Shown here: piece after piece, positions 31,792 through 39,795 of the stretch | How the letters are laid out: each line of letters begins with the position of its first letter | How positions within the stretch are numbered: the stretch's first letter is position 1 | Source of the DNA: SZUA-368 sp028533045 | GTDB lineage: Bacteria; Spirochaetota; Spirochaetia; DSM-2461 | DNA: 64,000 bases | Direction: 5' to 3' | Assembly: GCA_050031985.1 (NCBI GenBank) | Contig: JBNAIG010000026.1 | Coordinates: forward strand, 1 to 64,000 | Notes under the pieces: generated by a model | Seen by the model: only the letters and a program-made list of their open reading frames with translations | The model's database searches: none | Told to the model about the DNA's origin: nothing | Program-made: the position numbers and the translations under genes

Positions 31792-32735
31792 TGCTGGGGT
31801 GGATACTCTATAGAAAAAATGAAGCTGAAGTTAAGCCGGAGATGTATGAAATCAATCGGTTTATGGAAGAAGCGGCTAAAGCCCATATTACTCTGAAAGT
31901 TCTCAAACCGGAGCAGATAGATCTCATTGTGACGCAGGAAGACCGGAAAAGTATACTTGTTGACGGTAAGACGACGCCTCTCCCTGATTTTGTCTTGCCC
32001 CGGATGGGGGCGGGTACCACATATTTTGCTTTGGCTGTCATTAGGCATTTAGAACGATTGGGTGTTCCTTGTTTAAATGCGGCTCACAATATTGATCTTG
32101 TTAAGGATAAGCTTTATACCCAGCAGATATTGGCTGAAAGAAATCTTCCCTTTCCCAAGACCATGTTAATGAAATTTCCTGTAAATACAGAACTGATAGA
32201 AAAGAAGATCGGCTTTCCCACCATAATAAAAACTCTGTCCGGCTCACAGGGGAAAGGAGTCTTTCTCTCGGAAAATAAAAAAAGCTTGAGTGATCTCGTT
32301 CATATGATTGAAGTAACCAATCCCAAGGCTAACATCATTTTTCAGGAGTTTGTAAAGGATAGCTATGGGAGGGATCTGCGGGTATTTACCATAGGAGGGG
32401 TTGTTGTTGCCTGCATGGAAAGGATTGCCCATGGTGACGACTTCAAAGCCAATTTCTCAGCGGGTGGAAGTGTAAAGAATTTTCCTCTTACAGAGGAGAT
32501 AGAGTGGTTGGCACTGGAAGCATCACGGACACTAGGATTGGAAATTGCCGGTGTGGATCTTCTCTTTGATAAGGATCACTACAAAATTTGTGAGGTAAAT
32601 TCTTCTCCCGGATTTGAAGGGCTGGAAAAAGCGACGGGAGTCAATGTTCCCCTGAAGATTTTTCATTATATTAAGGTACGGTTGGGACTATTTCCCAAAT
32701 CCCTTTCTCAAACATCAGAGGTTGCATCGGAATGA
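31791..32735 (+). CDS. RimK-like ATP-grasp ligase
   Basis: 314 aa. N-terminal preATP-grasp part (MLGWILYRKNEAEVKPEMYEINRFMEEAA), then VLPRMGAGTTYFALAVIRHLERLGVPCLNAA, KDKLYTQQILAERNLPFPKT, the ATP-binding lid FPTIIKTLSGSQGKGVFL, FVKDSYGRDLRVFTIGGVVVACMER and the metal-binding end GVDLLFDKDHYKICEVNSSPGFEGLEKATGVN. These match the RimK/GshB-like group that adds amino acids (often Glu) to a protein or peptide C-terminus or small acid. Acceptor is unknown. Coupled on both sides to the 67-aa and MscS genes. Confidence 0.85.
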   Translation: MLGWILYRKNEAEVKPEMYEINRFMEEAAKAHITLKVLKPEQIDLIVTQEDRKSILVDGKTTPLPDFVLPRMGAGTTYFALAVIRHLERLGVPCLNAAHNIDLVKDKLYTQQILAERNLPFPKTMLMKFPVNTELIEKKIGFPTIIKTLSGSQGKGVFLSENKKSLSDLVHMIEVTNPKANIIFQEFVKDSYGRDLRVFTIGGVVVACMERIAHGDDFKANFSAGGSVKNFPLTEEIEWLALEASRTLGLEIAGVDLLFDKDHYKICEVNSSPGFEGLEKATGVNVPLKIFHYIKVRLGLFPKSLSQTSEVASE

Positions 32736-33625
32736 AAGAGTTTTTTAGTGAAAATCAAAACTTAATAATCTATCTCTTTATCTCTTTTGGAGTCATTCTG
32801 TTCCTGATTTTGGCTATTCAAATACTCATTCGTACCTCATTGAAAAAAAGAACTGAACTGATTGAGAAAATAAAAGTTTCTGAAACTGTGGAAACCAGCA
32901 CTCCTCTCAAAAAAACATCCCGGGCTTTTAAAAAACAGGCCAAGGAGCATTTGAGAGAAAGGTTTTCCATTTTTAAGCGGGTAGCAATTGCTGTCTCTGT
33001 GATTTCCGTATTACTCATTACGTCAATTCCTTTTATGGATCGACTCCCACAAGCCTTTATCTCCATTCTCGTAGGTTCCACAGCCATTATCACTGGTATG
33101 GCCGCCAAGCCCTTCATCGAAAATTTTCTCTCTGGAATTGCAATAACCGTATCTAAGATGCTTAAAATCGGTGATACAATTATCATTAATGACAATTACG
33201 GCACCATTGAGGATATCTCTCCTACACATACGGTGGTTAAAATATGGAATTGGAGAAGGTACGTCATTCCCAACAGCGCCATGATCAATTCCGACTTTAT
33301 TAACCTCTCCTTAAATGACAAATGGCTTTGGGCCCATGTGGAGTTTTTCGTTTCCTATGAATCCAATATCAAAGAGGTGAGGGAGATCGCTCTCTCTACG
33401 GTTTTGGAGTGTAAATACTATAATGATGTAGAGCCTCCCTCCTTTTGGGTAATGAAAACTGAAAAGGACGGTGTAAAGTGTTGGGTGGCTGCATGGGCCA
33501 CCTCTCCTGCGGGAGCATGGGAAATTGAAGCAGAGATAAGGACGAATCTTATTATCAATTTTCAGGAGAAAAACATACAGAGCCATATAAATTATCATAA
33601 GGTTCATAAGGATGTTGTACTTTGA
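32732..33625 (+). CDS. MscS-family mechanosensitive channel
   Basis: 297 aa with two to three N-terminal membrane helices (IIYLFISFGVILFLILAIQIL, IAVSVISVLLITSIPF). The pore helix/TM3 equivalent is FISILVGSTAIITGMAAKPFIENFLSGIAI, followed by the MscS beta domain KIGDTIIINDNYGTIEDISPTHTVVKIWNWRRYVIPNSAMINSDFINLS. The C-terminal domain is shorter and differs from E. coli MscS. It overlaps the ligase gene by 4 nt. It could release ions or small solutes in response to tension. Confidence 0.85.
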   Translation: MKEFFSENQNLIIYLFISFGVILFLILAIQILIRTSLKKRTELIEKIKVSETVETSTPLKKTSRAFKKQAKEHLRERFSIFKRVAIAVSVISVLLITSIPFMDRLPQAFISILVGSTAIITGMAAKPFIENFLSGIAITVSKMLKIGDTIIINDNYGTIEDISPTHTVVKIWNWRRYVIPNSAMINSDFINLSLNDKWLWAHVEFFVSYESNIKEVREIALSTVLECKYYNDVEPPSFWVMKTEKDGVKCWVAAWATSPAGAWEIEAEIRTNLIINFQEKNIQSHINYHKVHKDVVL

Positions 33626-34072
33626 TGAGAATGATTATAAGGATTGCATGAAATATCGACGCCTTTATTATACGAGTCCAGAAGCTTTATAGGGAAAACA
33701 TACCACATGAGTTCTGAAATACGTCTCTATACAGCCCTTTATGAACTACATAAGGATACTGCTTAAGTTCAAGTCCTTGTGGGCCCACTAAGCACTCCAT
33801 TTTCGGGGACTGACGCCAGTATTGACGCCTTTTGGTTTTTCTTTTTATCCATGGAATAGGGCGAGTGGCGCTTATTTATTAGTAATGGTGAATATTTTCC
33901 CTATTCAATACATACATGGCATAAGAGCTATTATGGGGTATAAAACTGAGACTCTTATGTAATATGCAACTGTTACACCATCATATTTTTTACACAATAT
34001 GAAATAAATATTGAATTTTGAATCTGTATGATCAAAACTTTTTCTATAAACCATTCTTGTTAAGAGATATAA
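33626..34072. other. 447-bp region without a supported gene, containing island right-end repeats
   Basis: After mscS the sequence holds a short ORF of 19 codons (ATG at 33707) without support, then the third tRNA-end repeat and the 27-bp repeat. The remaining 230 bp before the lipoprotein gene are AT-rich, with no feature recognised. Confidence 0.5.
33767..33835 (+). repeat. tRNA 3'-end repeat, copy 3, fused to the 27-bp repeat
   Basis: GTTCAAGTCCTTGTGGGCCCA (split here as 33767-33787) equals the tRNA T-arm and acceptor end, then CTAAGCACTCCATTTT as in copy 2, then ACTGACGCCAGTATTGACG and following bases as at 31002. Relative to copy 2 about 85 bp are missing at a TTTxGGGG microhomology. Confidence 0.9.
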
Positions 34073-35044
34073 ATGAGAAAGTTCTTAGTTTTAGTTTTGT
34101 TGGCAATTTTACTACTCGGGTCCTGCGAAAATCCAAGCTCCAGTGATACCACTGCTGAATCAATAAGCATTATACCTATTGTGGGATTTAATACTCCCAT
34201 TCGAAGTGGACGGATGACGGTTCCCATTGATACCGAATCAGAACAGAGTCTTGCTTCATATACTCTAATGGGACCTCTTATTACAAGCTTTGAATCAGTT
34301 TCGGATTATACCGAAGATACGGATTATTCGATAGCATTATTTGATTCCTTTATGGATTTCACAATAACTTTAAATGATGATTCATCTATAACTTATACAG
34401 GGACCATGCAAGATGATTCAGGTAATATGACAGTGACCTATGATGAAGTTGCCGGTACTTTTTCATTTGAACAAATCCTCTATCTTGATGCAACCGCGAG
34501 CGATGTTAGCCAGATGGAGCTTGCCATGTATGTTACCGGATCGAATCTTACTATAGATTCTGACGGATATTTTCAGGGTATATATGATGTAGCTTATATC
34601 CAGAAAAACAATGATGATAGTTGGATATTGTATACCCATTCATCTGAAATCTATCGCGGTATTATGAATTCCACAGGCTCTATAGGAATAGGAATTACCT
34701 ATTGTGGTGATGCCGATGCTGATGGCACTGATGGATTGCGCTGGTTTGAATCTGCCGATAGCTTTACCCCCAGTGACTATAATTCCGGCATGACTATCCC
34801 TGCAGAAGTAAGTATATCAACTCTATCAGATTGGAAGGCATACTTATCCTCTGATGAAACCCTTTCCCTGGATTCAGATGATGTTGATAATCACCCCAGT
34901 CGCTGGGATATGTATTACAAGTTTGATGATGGAGACATATCTTCGGTAGATGGACTTGACAGCTCTACTTATTCTGCTGGATTCACAAGTGATGCAGATC
35001 TTTCAACCTGGAGAGATAGCTCCCTTCTGTTAAGTTATCTTTAA
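34073..35044 (+). CDS. Hypothetical Asp/Ser-rich lipoprotein
   Basis: 323 aa. Signal and lipobox are MRKFLVLVLLAILLLGSC with Cys18. The mature protein is very acidic and Ser/Thr/Asp-rich with repeated beta-strand patterns (SITYTGTMQDDSGNMTVTYDE, LDSDDVDNHPSRWDMYYKFDDGD). It is notably more AT-rich than most neighbours and lies just outside the tRNA-linked repeats. It has no recognised family and no partner genes. A surface-exposed lipoprotein is likely. Confidence 0.7.
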   Translation: MRKFLVLVLLAILLLGSCENPSSSDTTAESISIIPIVGFNTPIRSGRMTVPIDTESEQSLASYTLMGPLITSFESVSDYTEDTDYSIALFDSFMDFTITLNDDSSITYTGTMQDDSGNMTVTYDEVAGTFSFEQILYLDATASDVSQMELAMYVTGSNLTIDSDGYFQGIYDVAYIQKNNDDSWILYTHSSEIYRGIMNSTGSIGIGITYCGDADADGTDGLRWFESADSFTPSDYNSGMTIPAEVSISTLSDWKAYLSSDETLSLDSDDVDNHPSRWDMYYKFDDGDISSVDGLDSSTYSAGFTSDADLSTWRDSSLLLSYL

Positions 35045-35072
35045 GGGCTATTTACAGAGATATATAGGGAAT

Positions 35073-35107
35073 ATACCTGGAGCGAAAACCGGCAGGGATG
35101 CCGGTTC
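35073..35107. repeat. GC-rich palindromic repeat, copy 2
   Basis: ATACCTGGAGCGAAAACCGG and following bases match the 30.8-kb copy in about 32 of 35 positions and keep the stem ACCGGC/GCCGGT. Confidence 0.75.
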
Positions 35108-35153
35108 AACTCTCTAATATCGCGTAAATATGTCCTCAAATAGATTAACTGTA

Positions 35154-35954
35154 TTATCTAAGTCCGTCAAAAAAGGCAAAGAGAAGCTCCGGAGTTGCCG
35201 TAAAGGGTTGGTGTCCCCCTTTTTCGAAAATCACAAGCTCCAACGTGTTTTCTCTGTCCTTCGACTCCCACCTTTGGTACTCCCTTTCTGCCTTGATCTG
35301 ATGAAGTGATTCTGTAGCTCCATTTGCCTCGACCCAGTTCTGAATGACCTCTCTTACGGGCATGACCTGACCCTGACTATCTTCAAAGGGGATTCCCCCG
35401 TCGTCCAGGGCGTGAATGTGCTGTACCGAGAGGGGAATCAACTCTTCAGGCATATGCTCGGGAAACACAGAACCGGAGTGAACCGATATGGCCCGAAGCT
35501 TCTCTGGGATGGCAAAGGCAAGGGAATAGGACATAAATCCCCCCAGGGAAAATCCCGAGACAAAAACCTGATCACTGTTGATGGCATAGGACTCGATGAG
35601 GCGGTCAATCAAGGTAGAGAGATATTTGACATCGGAACTGCCCTGGCCCGTATTGTCGTATATAAACCAGTTACCCCCGATTCCACTGGGGTAGACTACG
35701 ATATAGTTCAACACGTGCCCCGCTTCGGTGAACCCCAGATTCATCACGTCTACGGCACTCTGTCCCCCGCCGTGCAGGTATAACAGCAGAGCATACTCTT
35801 GAGTTTCACTGTAGTCGCCGGGGAGCCTGACGAAGAAGCTCCTGGTTTGACCGTCGATGACCATCGTAGATCGATCTCGGTCATCAAGAGTGATTGGATT
35901 CGATTGACACCCCAAATATGTCAGGGCTAATATAAACAGGGCAATTTTTTTCAT
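35154..35954 (-). CDS. Lipoprotein esterase of the PHB depolymerase/LpqC type
   Basis: 266 aa from an inner ATG that gives a clean lipoprotein signal (MKKIALFILALTYLGC); another ATG lies 15 nt upstream. Alpha/beta-hydrolase: oxyanion strand LLLYLHGGGQSAVDVMNLGF, nucleophile elbow VSGFSLGGFMSYSLAF (G-F-S-L-G), and the catalytic His near the end (EKGGHQPF). The G-G-N-W-F-I-Y region is typical of feruloyl esterase/PHB depolymerase-like enzymes. Likely hydrolyses esters outside the inner membrane. Confidence 0.82.
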   Translation of the reverse strand: MKKIALFILALTYLGCQSNPITLDDRDRSTMVIDGQTRSFFVRLPGDYSETQEYALLLYLHGGGQSAVDVMNLGFTEAGHVLNYIVVYPSGIGGNWFIYDNTGQGSSDVKYLSTLIDRLIESYAINSDQVFVSGFSLGGFMSYSLAFAIPEKLRAISVHSGSVFPEHMPEELIPLSVQHIHALDDGGIPFEDSQGQVMPVREVIQNWVEANGATESLHQIKAEREYQRWESKDRENTLELVIFEKGGHQPFTATPELLFAFFDGLR

Positions 35955-36047
35955 AATGTCAATATACACCGGTTGAGAATAGAAAATCCATGGATGCCCC
36001 TAAAAACGCATTTTGGATTTTTGTGGCGACCCAATATGAGATGATAT

Positions 36048-37592
36048 TTAATTGGGCGCATTCCCTAAAATATACTTAATGTTTTCAAGAAAAATTTGAG
36101 TCAGTTCCGGATCAAAGTGTTTTGATTTGCAACGCTCCAGCTCAGCCATTGCATCCTCAACGGGGATGCCCTCCTTGTAAACCCTTTTGCTGACCATGGC
36201 ATCGAAGGAATCGACGATGGCCATCATCCTGGCGCTGAGGGGAATTGCCTCGCCAGACAAACCCTTGGGATAGCCGGAACCGTCATATTTTTCGTGATGG
36301 CAAAGAGAAATTAGAGAGGCTTCCTGAAGCATGGGTAACTCGGAATCACGGAGAATATTGTATCCCTGGACCGTATGGGATTTGATAATTTCAAATTCTT
36401 CATCGGTCAGGGGCCCGGCTTTTTTTAGTATTTTGTCGGGAATGACGATCTTGCCCAGATCATGGAGGGTACTGGCCAGGCTTATTTTGTCCGCTTCCGC
36501 ATAGGGAAGATTGAGACACATACCAAAGCGATACATCATCTCCGATGTTCGTTTGACATGGTCGCCAGTCTCTTCGTAGTGGCTTTCCACCGTCTCTCCG
36601 AGGGCGAAAATGATTCCCCGCTGGGTAGTCCTCACCAAGTTGTTTAACAGATAGTTGTCCAGAGCAATGGAAAAGTTCGTTAAAAACAGAGCCACCATAT
36701 CAAAATCATATATATCGATATCCCCTTTGATATAAATGACGGTTTTCAAGTTGCTATCGCCTTTGCTCTCAATTAAAAAACCGTCCTTCACAAGAAAAAT
36801 GCCACGGATATGGGCTTCCTTGTTGGTCACGATCTCATAATACTCGGAAAGCTCACCCCCCTCCACCAATTCGCTGCCCACATGGTCTGCGAAAGAACCG
36901 CTACCGGCTATTATTTTATATGTCCCCTGTGAAATTGCTACAAAACCGCTGTTGCCCGCCTCTTTTTCTTCCCGGGAAATGCTGCTTTTCTTCATTCGGG
37001 ATATTTCATCCAGAATGTGACTGAAAAAATCATCTATGCTTTGATGGGAAAAGAGAGAGGCGCCGATATGGAGTAATTTTTCATGCATCTGTCTGTTATG
37101 TTCAACCAACAGGAGATCCCTGTAGTTCCTGATCCCCGTGTAAGCTATGGTTTCCAGATGGCTCGCCGTTATTTCCGTCTTCAAGCGATAATCGTTAATA
37201 TCGTATTCCCTTATGACCTTCTGCTCGGGCGCCTCCCCCGGCTGGCCTGTCCTTAAGACAATCCTTAGGAATTTGTTCTTTAGCTCCTTGCGTATCCGGC
37301 CCACCAGTTCCAAACCGGTCTGATTCGATTCCATAACCACATCAAGAAGCAGCAGGGCCACGTCGTCATGCTTTTTCAGAAGCTCTATGGTCTCCTTGCC
37401 GCTATAGGCATCCAGGAAATCCAGTCTCTCCCCTTCGAAATCGAAATCCCTTAGAATGACCTTGGTAATCTCATGGATCTCCTTATCATCATCGGCAATC
37501 AATACTTTAATAGTTCCCGGCCTTGTTTCCTCTATCTTGTCATCATCCTCGAGGAAATCAACATTGCCGCTTAAATTCTTCCATTTGCTCAT
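36048..37592 (-). CDS. Response regulator: REC - DUF3369 - HD-GYP
   Basis: 514 aa. Receiver domain at residues 28-150 (KVLIADDDKEIHEITKVIL; phosphorylated Asp84 in LLLLDVVMES; Lys in LKTEITASHL region). Residues 180-320 match DUF3369, the linker domain found almost only between REC and HD-GYP. C-terminal HD-GYP: LASTLHDLGKIVIPD, KSHTVQGYNIL, CHHEKYDGSGYPKGLSG, DSFDAMVSKRVYK. So the output is probably c-di-GMP breakdown controlled by phosphorylation. ATG overlaps the kinase stop by 4 nt: the kinase is its likely partner. Confidence 0.9.
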   Translation of the reverse strand: MSKWKNLSGNVDFLEDDDKIEETRPGTIKVLIADDDKEIHEITKVILRDFDFEGERLDFLDAYSGKETIELLKKHDDVALLLLDVVMESNQTGLELVGRIRKELKNKFLRIVLRTGQPGEAPEQKVIREYDINDYRLKTEITASHLETIAYTGIRNYRDLLLVEHNRQMHEKLLHIGASLFSHQSIDDFFSHILDEISRMKKSSISREEKEAGNSGFVAISQGTYKIIAGSGSFADHVGSELVEGGELSEYYEIVTNKEAHIRGIFLVKDGFLIESKGDSNLKTVIYIKGDIDIYDFDMVALFLTNFSIALDNYLLNNLVRTTQRGIIFALGETVESHYEETGDHVKRTSEMMYRFGMCLNLPYAEADKISLASTLHDLGKIVIPDKILKKAGPLTDEEFEIIKSHTVQGYNILRDSELPMLQEASLISLCHHEKYDGSGYPKGLSGEAIPLSARMMAIVDSFDAMVSKRVYKEGIPVEDAMAELERCKSKHFDPELTQIFLENIKYILGNAPN

Positions 37593-39565
37593 GCTTGGAG
37601 ACCTCCCGTCTCTGTGGGGACTTTTATTATGAACTCCGTTCCATTCCCCTTCGCGCTTTTACACTCAATCGTACCGCCCAGCCTGTCGGTAATAATGTTA
37701 TAGATTATGTTCATACCCAGGCCGCTGTTGTCTGAATTGCGGTCGGAAGTAAAAAAAGGTTCGTAAATGCGATGTAACAGGGATTCGTCTATGCCGTCTC
37801 CGTCGTCACCGTAAATAAGGATCAGCCTGTCCTCTTCAAGATAGCCCTTTATATGGATGCGCCCCGCCTCTTTCTCCTTGAATCCGTGCTTGAGGGAATT
37901 CATTAGCAAATTGGTGACTATTTGAGAAAAACCACTGGCGTAGCTGTGCATGGTTATCTGCCCGTCTATCTCTATTTCTATGGTAATGGGCCGGTTTTTA
38001 TACTCATGTTTCATTGTGAAGACAACTGCTTCTATATAGGCTTTGAGATTGAAGCTGCTTATCTCCTGTACACTTTGGTTTACGGCCAGTTTCTTAAAGC
38101 TTTTTATGAGTTCCGAAGCTCGCTCCAAATTGCTGTTCATGATCTCCGTGCTCTCCTCTACCTTCTCCATATAGGCGATGAGCCCGTTCTTTCCCAGCTC
38201 CCCCTCCCGGAGGCTGTTATAGGTTTCGTCATTCTTCAGCTTCAAGTAGGAGCCGGCTGTTATGGCGACTCCCAGGGGCGTATTGATTTCGTGGGAAACG
38301 CCGGCGACCAGGCTTCCCAGAGATGCCAAACGCTCCTTGTCCACCAGTTCTTTTAAGGTTGCCTTCAGCTCTCTGCTCCGCTCTTCCACCTGGCTCTCAA
38401 GGGAGTCGTTCAGCCGGGAAAGCTGTTCCTCGGCCATCTGTCTTCTGCGGACGTTAAAAGAGAGAATCAGAATAACCGAAATGAGAAAAAGCATAAGGAC
38501 CAGGATACCTATGATGTATTGTCCGTACTTCTCAAACAGGGTTTCTTCATAGTTGACATACATAGTTTCCCCGGGCAGCACGCTCCGGTCGAGATCGAAT
38601 TCTTTTAAGAGCCTGTAATCGAATTTGTATGTGTTGGGGCTCTTCTCAAGGAGGGGGATGCTTTCTATGGGGGTACCTTGGATGCAGGAGACAACCATCT
38701 CAGCTGCCGTTCTGCCCTGGCTATGAAAATCTACCACATAGCCGCCGGTCACCCCGTCTCCTATGCCCACGTCGGCCACATGGAATAGGGGTACTTTGGC
38801 ATGTCGCGTAATATCCTGTATGGCTTCCCTGTTCGTTCGGTACCGATTCTCCCTATCTCGATGGGATGAAAAAAACAACAGGATCCTGTTTTCCAGCTCT
38901 CCCACCCTTGAGTTCAACTCCTCAAAGGTCATGGTGCGAAGATCCAGTATTTCCGCGTCAAAGGGGATTTGCGATTCCACCTCCCTGAACATCTTTAAAT
39001 CGGCAATTCCCGTATTCGATCCGTCGGTTATGATGGATAAGCCCGTGGCAGAAGGATAGAGCCCGGAAGCTATTTGAATAGTTTCCCTTATGGCAACGCG
39101 CTCTACAACTCCGCTTATCCAGGGATCTTCCGCCGCCTTCTTGGCAAGTTCAAGACTATTGACTCCGAAAAAGATAATGGGGATCTCATGGAACAAATCC
39201 CTTCGATGGTCCATGACGAATCGCAAGGCATTGTCATCGGCCGTCAGAACCGCATCGTAGGGCTTGCTGCTCTCAATGCGGTATTTGATCAAGTCAAAAA
39301 ACAGGGCATCGTGCTCTTCATTGGCAAATCGTTTACTGTCCATGAATTCAATATCCATTTCCACGGGCCATCCCTCGAACCCCTGGCGAATGCCATTGGC
39401 CTTCATATTGTAAGTCACATGGCTTGCGTTGTAGGAGTTGAGATAAAGAACTCGGTATTTTGGCTCTTCTCCAAAGACTAAGGCAGAGCTTAGACTAAAG
39501 AAAAATATGGCAGAAATAAGAAAGAGAACTGTTCTATTCAGGTAATTATTTATTAAATCGATCAT
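37589..39565 (-). CDS. Sensor histidine kinase with ABC-substrate-binding-like periplasmic domain
   Basis: 658 aa from the ATG at 39565 (an in-frame ATG at 39601 is the alternative). Signal anchor (TVLFLISAIFFFSLSSALVFG), then a periplasmic ABC_sub_bind-like sensor of about 300 residues (YRVLYLNSYNASHVTYNMKANGIRQGF; IPIIFFGVNS; VSCIQGTPIESIPL). A membrane helix (IIGILVLMLFLISVILIL) leads to a coiled coil, the His box LVAGVSHEINTPLGVAI and the ATPase (NLLMNSLKHGF, GDDGDGIDE, GLGMNIIYNI). It probably binds a small ligand outside and phosphorylates the adjacent DUF3369 regulator. Confidence 0.88.
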   Translation of the reverse strand: MIDLINNYLNRTVLFLISAIFFFSLSSALVFGEEPKYRVLYLNSYNASHVTYNMKANGIRQGFEGWPVEMDIEFMDSKRFANEEHDALFFDLIKYRIESSKPYDAVLTADDNALRFVMDHRRDLFHEIPIIFFGVNSLELAKKAAEDPWISGVVERVAIRETIQIASGLYPSATGLSIITDGSNTGIADLKMFREVESQIPFDAEILDLRTMTFEELNSRVGELENRILLFFSSHRDRENRYRTNREAIQDITRHAKVPLFHVADVGIGDGVTGGYVVDFHSQGRTAAEMVVSCIQGTPIESIPLLEKSPNTYKFDYRLLKEFDLDRSVLPGETMYVNYEETLFEKYGQYIIGILVLMLFLISVILILSFNVRRRQMAEEQLSRLNDSLESQVEERSRELKATLKELVDKERLASLGSLVAGVSHEINTPLGVAITAGSYLKLKNDETYNSLREGELGKNGLIAYMEKVEESTEIMNSNLERASELIKSFKKLAVNQSVQEISSFNLKAYIEAVVFTMKHEYKNRPITIEIEIDGQITMHSYASGFSQIVTNLLMNSLKHGFKEKEAGRIHIKGYLEEDRLILIYGDDGDGIDESLLHRIYEPFFTSDRNSDNSGLGMNIIYNIITDRLGGTIECKSAKGNGTEFIIKVPTETGGLQA

Positions 39566-39676
39566 TATGATTCCCAAGGAATTATTGTAGCCTTTCACCA
39601 TTCAAGCATAAGCCAAGTCCATGTATAATTCAAATTGGGGAAGCCGATATCAACAGGGTCACATCGCCCCTATAAA

Positions 39677-39743
39677 TTGGACCTCCACCAGGAAAGAGAG
39701 GGGGGAACCACGGCCTATCCAATTGCGTAGAAAAGTGGCCCTT
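39677..39743 (+). pseudogene. Decayed fragment resembling the 3' end of an alpha/beta-hydrolase gene
   Basis: About 65 bp before the hybrid kinase gene resemble 44240-44305 in the hydrolase gene: GGAAAGAGAGGGGGGAACCA and, further on, GCGTAGAAAAGTGGCCCTTC against GCGTAGAGAAGTGGCCCTTC. In the hydrolase this encodes GGNHGFFNCVEKWPF. Here an indel breaks the frame and a stop appears. No ORF remains. Confidence 0.6.
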
Positions 39744-39795
39744 CCCCTGTTCTTATTATTTGTAAAACCCATTGCCGTATATTAAACTTTTAAGC

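Noticed and set aside
31588..32735. Graspetide-type peptide biosynthesis (precursor plus ATP-grasp)
   Set aside because: The ligase resembles RimK/GshB rather than the graspetide macrocyclase group, and the 67-aa protein lacks repeated TxxxE/D-like core motifs. Kept only as an open idea for small-protein modification.
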